NCBI RefSeq assembly: GCF_011764425.1
Contig: NZ_BLPF01000002.1
Location: 2,232,997 to 2,296,996 of the forward strand
Length of the DNA: 64,000 nt
Source of the DNA: Phytohabitans houttuyneae
GTDB taxonomy: Bacteria; Actinomycetota; Actinomycetes; Mycobacteriales; Micromonosporaceae
Direction of reading: 5' to 3'
This document shows, piece by piece, positions 33,897 to 43,350 of this stretch. Numbering within the stretch: the stretch's first letter is position 1; each line of letters begins with the position of its first letter. The notes beneath the pieces were generated by a model. That model searched no databases. It saw nothing but the letters and a program-made list of their open reading frames with translations, and was not told the origin of the DNA. The translations under genes were made by a program, and so were the position numbers.

Positions 33897-34691
33897 TCAG
33901 GTCTCCAGGTCGGTGGGGGTGCCGATCGGCAGCCAGCGGATGCGGTCGCGCACGTCGCGCGGTGCGGCGGCGAACTCGCGCTCGATGACGGGTCGGGGTT
34001 GCTGGAAGTGCTTCCAGCCCTCGTAGTGCACGGGCACGACGGTGTGCGGGCGTACCTCGCCGAGCAGGGTGACGGCGTCGCGGGCGGTCATCGTGTAGCG
34101 GACCGGGCCGGTGACCGGGAAGCGCACGCCGCCGAGGTGCAGCACCGCCAGGCCGACCTTCACCCGGCCGGCGACCTGCCGGACACCGCCGTAGAGCACG
34201 GTGTCGCCGGATATCCACAGCGCACCGTGCCGCTGCCCCTCCCAGCGCAGGGCGAAGCCGACCACGTCGCCGACGATCGGCCTGCTCAGCGGCGGCCCGT
34301 GCCGGCAGGGCGTCGCGGTGACCTCGATGGACGGCCGCCCCCGACCCTCCAATGTGGTCGACGCCCACGGGGCGAGCCCGGTGGCGCCGCCGCCGAGCCG
34401 GCGGGCGCCGGGCACGGTGGTGACGACGGCGCCGGCGGCGGGCAGGAGCCGCCGCCCGGCCTCGTCGAGGTTGTCGCCGTGGTGGTCGTGGGTCAGCAGC
34501 ACCGCGTCGACCGGCCCGAGCGCGTCCGCGGCGACCGCCGGGCCGGCCAGCTTGCGGGAGGAGGTGCCCCAGCCGAACGCGTACGTGCGTCCGGCCGGGT
34601 CGAACGTCGGGTCGGTCAGCAGCCGCCACCCGGCCACCTCGATCAGGACGGTGGGGCCGCCGACGTGGGTGAGCCGTACGTCAGCGTGCAT
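33897..34691 (-). CDS. MBL-fold metallo-hydrolase (UlaG/NAPE-PLD-like)
   Basis: The 264-residue protein has the metallo-beta-lactamase fold with the zinc motif DAVLLTHDHHGDNLDEAGRRLL, TPCRHGPPLSRPIVGDVVGF, GALWISGDTVLYGG (metal Asp) and VPVHYEGWKHF (final His). The sequence begins VRLTHVGGPTVLIEVAGWRLLTDP, typical of the UlaG/N-acyl-phosphatidylethanolamine phospholipase D branch. No signal peptide. Its ATG lies inside the 3' end of the neighbouring hydrolase gene (11-nt overlap). The cluster of hydrolases around it suggests a small-ester or lipid degradation role; the substrate is unknown. Confidence 0.87.
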   Translation of the reverse strand: MHADVRLTHVGGPTVLIEVAGWRLLTDPTFDPAGRTYAFGWGTSSRKLAGPAVAADALGPVDAVLLTHDHHGDNLDEAGRRLLPAAGAVVTTVPGARRLGGGATGLAPWASTTLEGRGRPSIEVTATPCRHGPPLSRPIVGDVVGFALRWEGQRHGALWISGDTVLYGGVRQVAGRVKVGLAVLHLGGVRFPVTGPVRYTMTARDAVTLLGEVRPHTVVPVHYEGWKHFQQPRPVIEREFAAAPRDVRDRIRWLPIGTPTDLET

Positions 34692-35478
34692 GGGACAGCG
34701 CCCAGTCGAGCGCGTAGTCGGCGATCTCCTCCCAGCCCTTCTGCGCGGGCAGCAGGTGCGCGTACCCCTCGTACTCCTTGACCTCGGTGATCGTGTTGGA
34801 CTTGTAGTGCTTGGCGTTCGACTTCTGGATCGCCGGCGGCATGATGTGGTCCTCGCTGCCGGAGATGAACAGCAGCGGCGCCCGGTTGTCGTTGTGGTAG
34901 TCGACCCAGGTGTCCTGGTGGCCGGGCTGGAAGTTGGCCAGCACGCTGCCCCAGAGGATGCCGCCGTTCGCCGGGATGTGGTAGCGCTCGTAGAGGGCGC
35001 GCGACTCGTCCTCGGTGAACGTGTTGGTGAACGCGTACGACCACTCCTCCAGGGACAGCCCGACCGCCTTGTGCCGGTTGGCCGGGCTCTTCAGCACCGG
35101 GAAGGTGGACTTCACCTGGGACAGCGGCACGACCCGGACTCCCTCGGTGGGCGCCGAGTTGAGCGCGACGCCGGCGGCGCCGAAGCCGTGGTCGAGCAGG
35201 ATCTGGGTGAACGCGCCGCCGGCCGAGTGGCCCATGATGATCGGCGGCTTGTCCAGCTCCCGCAGGACCCCCTCGATCTTCTCGATGATCGCGGGCACGG
35301 TGACGTCGACGATGATCTGCGGGTTCTCCCGCAGCGCCTCGACCTCCACCTCGAAGCCGGGGTAGCCGGGCGCGATCACCCGGAAGCCCTTCGACTCGTA
35401 GTGCGTGACCCACTGCTCCCAGCTGCGTGGCGTCACCCAGAATCCGTGGACGAGGACGATCGTGTCGGGCGTGGTCAT
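34681..35478 (-). CDS. Cytosolic alpha/beta hydrolase
   Basis: The 265-residue enzyme has TIVLVHGFWVTPRSWEQWVTHYESKGFRVIAPGYPGFEVEVEAL, the nucleophile elbow IIMGHSAGGAFTQ, an acid near LLFISGSEDHIMP and His in EYEGYAHLLPAQKGWEE. The ATG at 35478 follows GGGAGATCGCC. It is 10 nt downstream of the next hydrolase stop, so all genes from 36316 to 33106 can be one transcript. It looks closest to general esterase/lysophospholipase-like proteins. Confidence 0.87.
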   Translation of the reverse strand: MTTPDTIVLVHGFWVTPRSWEQWVTHYESKGFRVIAPGYPGFEVEVEALRENPQIIVDVTVPAIIEKIEGVLRELDKPPIIMGHSAGGAFTQILLDHGFGAAGVALNSAPTEGVRVVPLSQVKSTFPVLKSPANRHKAVGLSLEEWSYAFTNTFTEDESRALYERYHIPANGGILWGSVLANFQPGHQDTWVDYHNDNRAPLLFISGSEDHIMPPAIQKSNAKHYKSNTITEVKEYEGYAHLLPAQKGWEEIADYALDWALSHAR

Positions 35479-35488
35479 GGCGATCTCC

Positions 35489-36316
35489 CTAGAAGGTGCG
35501 AAGGAACGAGAGCAGGTCCTCGGACAGCTGCTGCTTGTGGGTGTCGGTGATGCCGTGCGGCGCGCCCGCGTACACGGTGAGCGTCGCATCCCGGATCCGG
35601 GCCGCGGAGGCGTTTCCACCGACCTCGAAGGGGACGACCTGGTCGTCGTCGCCGTGGATGACGAGCGTGGGCACGTCGAAGGCGTCCAGGTCGGCGCGGA
35701 AGTCGGTGGCCGAGAAGGCGGCGATCGACTCGTACGCGTTGCGGTGCCCGGACTGCAGGCCCTGCCGCCAGAACGCGTCCCGCACGCCCTGTGACACGCT
35801 CGCCCCGGGGCGGTTGAGGCCGAAGAACGGCCCGTCGGCGAGGTCGCGGTACAGCTGCGAGCGGTCGGCGAGCGAGCCGGCCCGGATCGCGTCGAAGACC
35901 TCCAGCGGCACGCCGCCGGGGTTGTCCTCGGCCTGGAGCATCAGCGGGGGTACCGCCGCGACGAGCACCGCCTGCGCGACGCGTGCGGTGCCGTGCCGGC
36001 CGATGTAGCGGGCGACCTCGCCGCCGCCGGTGGAGAAGCCGACGAGCGTGACGTCGCGCAGGTCGAGGGCCTCGATCAGCGCCGCGAGGTCGTCCGCGTA
36101 CGTGTCCATCTCGTTGCCGCCCCACGACTGCGTGGAGCGGCCGTGGCCGCGGCGGTCGTGCGCGATCGCCCGGTACCCGTTCTCGGCGAGGAACAGCTGC
36201 TGCGCCTCCCAGCTGTCGGAGCTGAGCGGCCAGCCGTGGCTCAGCACGACCGGGCGCCCTTCGCCCCAGTCCTTGTAGAAGATCTCGGTGCCATCGGCGG
36301 TGGTGACGAACGGCAT
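35489..36316 (-). CDS. Non-heme chloroperoxidase/esterase-type alpha/beta hydrolase
   Basis: The 275-residue enzyme begins [30 protein letters not shown], the signature of cofactor-free haloperoxidases/aryl esterases. Other motifs are [10 protein letters not shown], the elbow [14 protein letters not shown] (Ser), the acid in [12 protein letters not shown] and the His in [14 protein letters not shown]. The ATG at 36316 follows GGGAG; ten extra upstream residues are possible but not needed. It is the first gene of the hydrolase operon and divergent from nothing; the LuxR regulator ends 45 nt upstream on the same strand. Confidence 0.88.
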   Translation of the reverse strand: MPFVTTADGTEIFYKDWGEGRPVVLSHGWPLSSDSWEAQQLFLAENGYRAIAHDRRGHGRSTQSWGGNEMDTYADDLAALIEALDLRDVTLVGFSTGGGEVARYIGRHGTARVAQAVLVAAVPPLMLQAEDNPGGVPLEVFDAIRAGSLADRSQLYRDLADGPFFGLNRPGASVSQGVRDAFWRQGLQSGHRNAYESIAAFSATDFRADLDAFDVPTLVIHGDDDQVVPFEVGGNASAARIRDATLTVYAGAPHGITDTHKQQLSEDLLSFLRTF

Positions 36317-36361
36317 GGCGACGCTCCCGTCCACGAGGGGTGTCACGATCGTCGGTCGCGC

Positions 36362-39108
36362 CTAGCCCTCCTCGAATCCCGTGTCGCGCGTAGTCGTGCG
36401 CAGCTGGCGCCGCGAGGTGACCCCGAGCTTGCGGAAGACCTTGCGCAGGTGGTAGTCGACGGTGCTCGCGCTGATGAACAGCTGGGCGGCGATCTCCGCG
36501 TTCGTGGCGCCGGCGCCGGCGAGGCGGGCGACCGCGAGCTCCTGGGGGGTGAGCCCGGTGGCCGTCCCGGCGGACCGGCGGCGGGCGCTCTCCCCGGTGG
36601 CCGCGAGCTCCTGTGCCGCGCGGGCGGCGAACCCGGCGGTACCCATCTGCTCGAAGGCCGCCAACGCGGCCCGCAGCTGGTCGCGGGCGTCCCGGCGGCG
36701 TTTCTGCCGGCGCAGCCACTCGCCGTAGAGCAGGTGCGCGCGGGCCAGGTCGGCGCGCGCCCGCGTCCCGGACAGCAGCGCGACCGCCTGGCGGTACAGC
36801 GGCTCGGCCCGCCCGGCCGGGGCGAGCAGCGCCTGGCTGCGGGCCAGCAGGCCGAGCGCCCACGGGCCGCCGGCGGCGCTCGCGCGGGAGGTGAGCGTGC
36901 GCAGGGTGGCGTCGGCGAGCACCCGGTCGCCGCTGCGCACCGCCGCCTCGACGAGGCTCGGCAGGACCCGCGCGTGCACGCCGAGCGTGTCGTTGGCGAC
37001 GAGGTGGTGCGCGTGCGTGCGGGCCAGCGCGTAGTCGCCGCGGCCGAGGGCGAGGACCACGTACCCGATCCGCGAGATCGACTCGACCGCGCCGTTGCCC
37101 AGCCAGGTCGCCGCCCGCCCCGCGCCGTCCAGCGCGGGCTCGATGCCGTCCAGGTCGGCCCGCCAGGCGAGCAGCTCCGGATGGCGGTAGATCGCCCACA
37201 CCTCGTCGCTGGCGCCCATCGCCGCGCGGATCTGGTGGCCGTCGACGAGTGCCTCGTCCGCCGCGGCCAGGTTGCCGAGGATCGTCTCGTGCATCACCGC
37301 GCAGTACAGGGCCGCGTCCAGCTGCCAGAGCGCACCCGCGCGGCGCGCGGCCTCGGCGCCCCGCCGGATCACCGCGGTGTGCAGCGGCTCGTCCCAGAGC
37401 ACCATGCTCAGCCAGACCGCCGGGATGTAGTTGCGCAGGTACTCCTCGTCGGTGGCGCCCTCGACGAGCGTCGCGCACGCGTGGCGCATGTGCGGCACCG
37501 CCCGCTCGTAGCCTTCCAGGCTCAGCGCGCCGTACGCGCGCAGCAGCAGGTCACGCCCCGTCACCGCCGCGCCCTCGCCGAGCACCTCCTTGATCACCTG
37601 GGCGATCTCGGCGGGCGGTGTGGTGGCGAGCCACTCGGCGGTCAGCGCGTACTCGACGGCCTTCAGCAGCGCGTCCCGGGCCCGTTCCGGCTCGGCGGCG
37701 CCGAACGCCCGGGCCGCGGAAAGGGCCAGCGACGGCGAGGCCGCGAACGCCCCCTCGACACCCAGCGTGATCTGCGAGCCGGCCCGCACCAGCAGCGCCC
37801 GGCCCCGGGCGGCGCCGTCCGGTCCGGCCTCGCCGACCGCGTCCAGCAGCGCCTGCGCCTGCAGCGGCGCGCCCGCGAGGTACGCCGACTCGGCCGCGGC
37901 GAGCAGCCGTCCGGTGCGGGCCGGGCCCTCGGGCGTCAGCTCGGCCGCGCGGGTGAGGAACGAGGCGCGGGCCGCGTACCCGCCGCGGGCGCCGGCCCGG
38001 TCCGCCGAGCGTTCCAGCTCGTCCGCGACGCCGGTGTCCGGCCCGACGCTCGCCGCGGCCAGGTGCCACGCCCGCCGGTCGGCGTCGGCGGCGCGGGTCG
38101 TCGCGGCCGCGAGCGCCGCGTGCGCCCGCCGCCGGTCGACGCTGGTCGCGCCGCCGTACACCGCGGAACGCACGAGCGGGTGGCGGAACTCGGCCGCGGC
38201 GCGCACCGACAGCAGCCGGGCGGCCTCGGCCGGCCCGGTCGCGTCCGGCCCGACACCCAGGCGCGTGGCGGCGTCCCGCACGTACCCGAGGTCGCCACCC
38301 GGCTCGGCCGAGGCCAGCAGCAGCCAGGTGCGCGTGTCCTGCGGAAGCGTGCGGACCTGCCGCAGGTAGTGCTCCTCGAGCCGGCCGCCGACCGGCAGCG
38401 GGTCGGGCAGCGACAGGCCGCCGGCCAGCTGGTCGGCGGACAGCTCCTGGCCGAGGTCGGTGAGGGCGAGCGGGTTGCCGCCGGTGGCGGCCACGATGCG
38501 CGCGCCCACCCGCGCGTCCAGCGGCCCGGTCACCGCCGCGCGGAGCAGGTCGAGCGCGGCCGGCTCGTCCAGGCCGCCGACCTCCATGAGCGGCAGCCCG
38601 GCGAGGCCGTCGAAGCCGTCGCGCGCGGCGAAGACCAGGCCGATGCCGTCGGCGTGCAGCCGCCGCGCGACGAACGCCAGGACGGCCAGCGACTCGGCGT
38701 CGAGCCACTGCGCGTCGTCGACGCAGCACAGCACCGGGCCCCGCGCGGCCACCTCGGCCAGCAGGGTGAGCGCGGCCAGCCCGACCAGGAACCGGTCGGC
38801 CGGCGGCCCGTCGGCCACGCCGCACGCCACGCGCAGCGCCCGGTCCTGCGCCGGGGCAGGCCGTGCGGCGCCTTCAGGTACGGGATCAGCAAGCGGTGCA
38901 GTGCGGCGAACGGGAAGCCCGCCTCGCTCTGCACGCCGGCGACCCGGAGCACCCGCAGGTCGCCGGCGGCCGCCGCGGCGTGGTCGAGCAGCGCCGTCTT
39001 GCCGATGCCGGCGTCGCCCCGCAGCACCAGTACGCCGCTGCGCCCCTCGCGCACCGACGCGACGAGCGCGTCCAGGCGCTCGCGTTCCTCGACCCGCCCC
39101 CTGAGCAC
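36362..39108 (-). pseudogene. LuxR-family AAA transcriptional regulator (LAL type), one apparent frameshift
   Basis: With one base added at the GGGG run 38853-38856 (plus strand) the gene encodes 915 residues. It starts [25 protein letters not shown] with Walker [12 protein letters not shown], Walker [11 protein letters not shown], a long helical TPR-like middle, and a C-terminal LuxR HTH ([45 protein letters not shown]). This is the large ATP-binding LuxR (LAL/MalT-like) architecture, controlling catabolic or biosynthetic genes in actinobacteria. The frame loss falls inside [16 protein letters not shown]. It is on the same strand just upstream of the hydrolase operon and is a candidate regulator of it. 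Confidence 0.83.
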
Positions 39109-39219
39109 GGCGCGCCCCTCTCATCCACCGCTGCGTGCGAACCTAGTGAGCGGAGCAGGCCGGCAGCGGGGCTGTGCGTGCACCGTTTTCGGCTGAGCGT
39201 GCACATCGGGCGGGCGCAC

Positions 39220-40182
39220 ATGGGTTTCGTACTGGACACGGCGGACATTCCGCCACGCGAGCGGGTGGACGCGGTGTTCGCCGCGATGATGTACGCCTCG
39301 GTGCCCTGCTACGTCATCCACGAGCGTCCGGACGCCGAGGTCCACTCCCGGCTGGAGGTGTGGGACCTCGGCCCGGCGAACGTCTTCACCGCCCACTCCT
39401 CGGGCATCCGGCTGCTGCGCACACCCCGGCAGGCCCGGCAGGACGCGGCGCCGGTCATCGCGCTGTCCGTGCAGCGGCTCGGCGACGGCCGCCACGAGCA
39501 GCGCGGCCTGCGGCAGGTCGTGGCGCCGGGGGAGCTGCTGATGGTCGACCTCTCGGCGCCGTACGACTTCTCCTGGTCCGGCACCGGCGCGGCCGGCTGC
39601 GTCCAGGTCCCGCTCGACCAGATCGGCCTCCCGCTCGACGTGATCCGCCGCGCGGCTGCCAACCTGCGCACGAGCGCGCTGTACGACCTTGTCGCCGGCC
39701 ACGTCGCCCACCTCGCCCGGGACGCCGCGCGCCTCAGCGCCGACCCCGCCGCGGACGCGCTCGGCCGGGCCAGCATCGACCTGGTCCGGGCGCTGCTCGC
39801 CTCCGCCGCGCACGCCGAGCCGCACAGCCGCGCGGTGCTGGCCGAGACGCTGTTGACGCAGGTCCGCGCGTACGTGCGGCAGCACCTCGCCGAGCCCGAC
39901 CTGCGCCCGGCCACGATCGCGGCCGCGCACAACATCTCCCTGCGCTACCTCTACAAGATCTGCGCGCAGGCGGACTTCAGCCTCGAGCAGTGGATCATCG
40001 GGGAGCGCCTGCACGGCGCCCGCGAGGAGCTGGCGCGCCGGGACGGTCGCGGCCGCACGATCGCGATGGTGGCCCGAGAGTGGGGCTTCAGCGACCCGAC
40101 CCACTTCACCCGCCGCTTCCGCAGTACGTACGGCCTGACGCCGGGCGAGTGGCGCCGCGTCGCGGCCGAGCAGCAGGACTGA
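39220..40182 (+). CDS. AraC-family transcriptional regulator
   Basis: The 320-residue protein has an N-terminal AraC-binding-like domain (MGFVLDTADIPPRERVDAVFAAM, ...LLMVDLSAPYDFSWSGTGAAGC) and a C-terminal AraC HTH pair (VRAYVRQHLAEPDLRPATIAAAHNISLRYLYKICAQ, GRTIAMVAREWGFSDPTHFTRRFRSTYGLTPGEWRR). ATG 39220 matches the usual start of PF14525-type regulators; upstream GTG codons would add an unconserved leader. It is divergent from the LuxR-AAA gene, 111 nt apart. It ends 8 nt before the convergent STAS gene. Ligand and targets unknown. Confidence 0.88.
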   Translation: MGFVLDTADIPPRERVDAVFAAMMYASVPCYVIHERPDAEVHSRLEVWDLGPANVFTAHSSGIRLLRTPRQARQDAAPVIALSVQRLGDGRHEQRGLRQVVAPGELLMVDLSAPYDFSWSGTGAAGCVQVPLDQIGLPLDVIRRAAANLRTSALYDLVAGHVAHLARDAARLSADPAADALGRASIDLVRALLASAAHAEPHSRAVLAETLLTQVRAYVRQHLAEPDLRPATIAAAHNISLRYLYKICAQADFSLEQWIIGERLHGAREELARRDGRGRTIAMVAREWGFSDPTHFTRRFRSTYGLTPGEWRRVAAEQQD

Positions 40183-40190
40183 GCGGCTGG

Positions 40191-40556
40191 TCAGGCGGTG
40201 GCGGAGCCGGGGTCGGCGGTGGCGCGGGAGACCTGCCGGGCGAAAAGCTCGCTGATGCCCGTGATGTCCAGAATCGCCGCGACGAACGGGGGCTGGCCGC
40301 GCAGGCGCACGGGTGTGCCGGACTCGATGCCCTTGCGCCACGCGTGGACCAGGACCGACAGGCCGGTGCTGTCGATGAACGTCAGCCCCGCGAGGTCGAC
40401 GACGACCGCCGCCGGTCCCGTCCCGAGCAGCTCGTCGATGGTCCTGCCCAGTGTGTCGGCCATGGGGTAGTCGAGATCGCCGCCGACGGTGACCACGGCG
40501 GATGGCCCGGACGCGTCGACGGCGATGCGAAGGTGTGCCGCCACGCAGGTCACCAT
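40191..40556 (-). CDS. STAS-domain anti-sigma-factor antagonist
   Basis: The 121-residue protein is a single STAS domain: HLRIAVDASGPSAVVTVGGDLDYPMADTLGRTID, VVVDLAGLTFIDSTGLSVLVHAWRKG with the conserved phosphorylatable Ser in DSTGL, and PPFVAAILDITGISELF. Such proteins are released from inhibition when dephosphorylated by a PP2C/SpoIIE phosphatase and then free a sigma factor from its kinase. The phosphatase gene begins 65 bp away, divergently. The ATG at 40556 is chosen; an ATG/GTG three codons upstream is possible. No RsbW-like kinase is adjacent. Confidence 0.87.
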   Translation of the reverse strand: MVTCVAAHLRIAVDASGPSAVVTVGGDLDYPMADTLGRTIDELLGTGPAAVVVDLAGLTFIDSTGLSVLVHAWRKGIESGTPVRLRGQPPFVAAILDITGISELFARQVSRATADPGSATA

Positions 40557-40621
40557 ACGCCACACACCGCCGACCCGCTCGTCATGCCCACGCGCGGAGC
40601 ACTCGTTAGGGTGGGGAGGAC

Positions 40622-42280
40622 GTGAACAGCGCTGACGTGACGGGATGGGAGTCGGGCGGTCGCGTGGTCCCCGGTGCGGGGACCACTCCGGTGCCGCCCG
40701 GCAGGCGAAGCGTGGCCGCCGCCCGGCCCGAGGCGTCGCAGCTGCTCGACCACTTCCGCGAGGGCGTCGTCGTCTGCGAGGGCGGCGTGGTGCGGCAGCT
40801 CAACGAGGTCGCCGCGCGCCTGCTGCCCGGCGTGGCGGTCGGCGGCGCGGCACCCGACCTGGCCGAGGGCGAGCTGACCCGCGGCGACCGGCGGCTGCGC
40901 GCCCGCTGCGTGCCGCTCGGCGGCGGCCGCACCGCCTGGTACCTCGACGACGTGACCGACGCGGTCGCCCGCGAGGACGCGCTGCTCGCCGACCACGCCC
41001 GCGCGTCTTTCCTGGCCGGCGCCAGCCAGCGCCTCGGCAACCCGCTGCACGAGGACCGGGCGGCGCGGGCGGCCGCACGCCTCGCGGTACCCGCGCTCGG
41101 TGACGTGGCGGTCGTCGTGCTCGCCGCGCGCCGCACGCGTTCGCGGTGGTGGCGGGCAGTGGGTCCGGCGCAGCCGCCGGCGGTCGACAGCGGCACGCTG
41201 GACGTCGACGACCTGCCGCCCGCGGTCGGCGAGGCGCTCGCCGGCGGCGAACCGTCCGAAGTCGACTGGCTCGCCGACCAGGTCGCCGAGGCCGGTTGGC
41301 TGGCCGGCCACCCGCGGCGGGCCGTGTCCGTGCGGGTTGTCCCGCTGCCGGGCAGCGCGGCGCCGACCGGCGCGCTGGTCGTGGTCCGCACGGACGGGCG
41401 CGGCTTCGACGAGGACGACATGCAGGCGCTGCGCGGGTTCGGCGCGCGGGCCGGCGCGGCGCTGGACGCCGCCGTGCTGTACCGGGAGCAGGCCGAGGTC
41501 GCCGAGACGCTGCAGGGCAGCCTCGCGCCGACCGAGCCGCCCGAGGTCGCCGGCGTGCAGTGGGGCGCGGCGTACCGCCCGGCGCAGACCTCGCTGTGCA
41601 TCGGCGGCGACTTCTACGGCGCGCACCGGCTCGCCGACGGCGGCGCCCTGTTCTACCTCGGCGACGTCTCCGGCAAGGGTGTCGACGCGGCCATCTTCAC
41701 CGGCCAGATCCGGCAGGGGATCCAGGCGCTGCGCGGCGTCGAGAGCGACCCCGGCCGGTTGCTGCGCCTGCTCAACGGCTCGGTGCTGGAGACCGCGCGG
41801 GCCGGCGGGCACGGCCGGTTCGCGACGATGGTGCTCGGCGCCGCCCACCCCGCCCGCGGCGGCGGCCTCGCGCTCACGCTCGCCAGCGGAGGGCACCTGC
41901 CGCCGCTCGTGCTGCGCGCCGGCGGCGCGGTGGAGAACGTCGCGCTCAGCGGCATGCTCATCGGGGTCGTGCCCGACCCGCGCGTCGGCGCCGCAGCCAT
42001 CCACCTCCAGCCGGGGGAGACCTGCCTGCTGTTCAGCGACGGCGTCACCGAGGCCCGCGGCGGGCCGCGCGGCGAGCAGTTCGGCACCGGCCGCCTCATC
42101 GACGCGCTCGACAGCTGCCACCGCATGCCAGCCGCCGCGCTGGCCGAGCGGGTCGCGCAGCTCACCGGCGACTGGCTGGCCGGGCGGGACCACGACGACA
42201 TCGCGGTGCTCGCCCTCCGCGCGGCGCCGGCCGGCGGCACGCCCCGCCACCTGCACGCGGTACCGGGGAAGGCCCGATGA
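40622..42280 (+). CDS. SpoIIE/RsbU-type PP2C phosphatase with N-terminal sensor domains
   Basis: The 552-residue protein has an N-terminal PAS-like region (ASQLLDHFREGVVVCEGGVVRQLNEVAARLL, GELTRGDRRLRARCVPLGG), a GAF-like middle (FLAGASQRLGNPLHEDRAARAAA... TGALVVVRTDGRGFDEDD) and a SpoIIE PP2C domain (GVQWGAAYRPAQTSLCIGGDFYGAHRL, FYLGDVSGKGVDAAIFT, LALTLASGGHLPPLVL, TCLLFSDGVTEARGG, DHDDIAVLALR). Metal-binding Asp residues are in GDFYG, GDVSGKG, SDGVTE and DHDD. The GTG start follows GGGGAGG. The stop overlaps the cobalamin-protein ATG (ATGA). It probably dephosphorylates STAS proteins such as the neighbour at 40191. Confidence 0.9.
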   Translation: MNSADVTGWESGGRVVPGAGTTPVPPGRRSVAAARPEASQLLDHFREGVVVCEGGVVRQLNEVAARLLPGVAVGGAAPDLAEGELTRGDRRLRARCVPLGGGRTAWYLDDVTDAVAREDALLADHARASFLAGASQRLGNPLHEDRAARAAARLAVPALGDVAVVVLAARRTRSRWWRAVGPAQPPAVDSGTLDVDDLPPAVGEALAGGEPSEVDWLADQVAEAGWLAGHPRRAVSVRVVPLPGSAAPTGALVVVRTDGRGFDEDDMQALRGFGARAGAALDAAVLYREQAEVAETLQGSLAPTEPPEVAGVQWGAAYRPAQTSLCIGGDFYGAHRLADGGALFYLGDVSGKGVDAAIFTGQIRQGIQALRGVESDPGRLLRLLNGSVLETARAGGHGRFATMVLGAAHPARGGGLALTLASGGHLPPLVLRAGGAVENVALSGMLIGVVPDPRVGAAAIHLQPGETCLLFSDGVTEARGGPRGEQFGTGRLIDALDSCHRMPAAALAERVAQLTGDWLAGRDHDDIAVLALRAAPAGGTPRHLHAVPGKAR

Positions 42281-43301
42281 CCGCGGCCGGAGTCGTCGCG
42301 ACGCCGCTGGCCGACGCGTACGACCGGTACCTGCGGTGCCTGGACGACGCCGACGAGTACGGCGCGGTCGACGTGGCGCTGGGACTGATCGAGGCCGGGA
42401 TGTCCCCCGGGACGTGCTGCTCGGCCTCGTCGCGCCGGCGCAGGCGCAGGTCGGCACCTGGTGGCAGCGCAACGAGTGGTCGGTCGCGCAGGAGCACGCC
42501 GCGACCCACGTCAGCGAGCGCGTGGTCGCCGCGGTCTCCGCCGCCGCGCGGGTGCGGCCACGCCACGGGCGGGTGGTGGTCGCCTGCATGGACGGCGAGT
42601 GGCACGCGCTGCCGCCGCGCATCGTCGCCGAGGTGCTGCGGCTCGACGGGTGGGAGGTCACGTTCCTCGGCGCGAGCGTGCCGGCCGCGCACCTCGTCTC
42701 GTACCTGCACCGCCACGATCCCCGCGCGGTCGCGCTGGCCTGCGCCCTGCCGATGCGGCTGCCGCAGGCCGCGCGGATGGTGGACGCCTGCCGGCGCACG
42801 GAGGTACCCATCATCGTGGGTGGCCGCGGTTTCGGCCCGGACGGCCGGTGGGCGGCCAGGCTCGGCGTGCCCTGGGCCGCCGACGCGAACGCGGCGGCCG
42901 CGCTGCTCGCCGACGACCGCGCCCTGGACCGGCTGCTGGTGGCCGACCGTCCACAGGCGCCGGTCAGCGGCGAGTACACGGCGCTGGCCGCCGACCGCGC
43001 CGACCTCGTCGCGCACTGCTTCGCCCAGCTGGAGGCGGCGGTGCCGCAGATGGCCGGGTACACCACGGCCCAGCGCGACGCCACCCTCACCGACCTCGGC
43101 CACATCGTCGACACCCTCGCGGCCGCGGTGTTCGTCGACGACGCCGCGCTCTTCGGCGACTTCCACGAGTGGCTCGGCGAGGTGCTCACCAGCCGCGGCG
43201 TTCCGCTGTACACAGTGGACATAGCGTTCCGCGCGCTCGCCGAGCGGCTGCGCGACTTTCCGGTGGCGCACCGCATCTTGCGCGATCGCGAAGGAAAGTA
43301 G
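42277..43301 (+). pseudogene. Cobalamin-binding (B12-sensor) protein with CarH-like W-x9-EH motif; one apparent frameshift
   Basis: With one base restored at the CCCCC/GGG run 42404-42411, the gene encodes about 341 residues. It has a four-helix cap (residues about 10-100, with GTWWQRNEWSVAQEHAATH containing W-x9-EH) and a Rossmann-like B12-binding domain (about 105-235, VVVACMDGEWHALPPRIVAEVLRLDGWEVTFLGASVPAAHLV, with His in GEWH as likely lower axial ligand, and IIVGGRGFGPDG). A helical C-terminal domain (about 240-341) ends it. W-x9-EH and GExH define CarH-type photosensory B12 proteins. No DNA-binding domain is fused. The start overlaps the phosphatase stop, so the B12 sensor likely controls the phosphatase. 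No other domain is damaged. Confidence 0.82.
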
Positions 43302-43350
43302 GCGCGCGGGGGGCAGCCGCGTCCGGCGCGAGGGCGTACAGTCACCGTTC

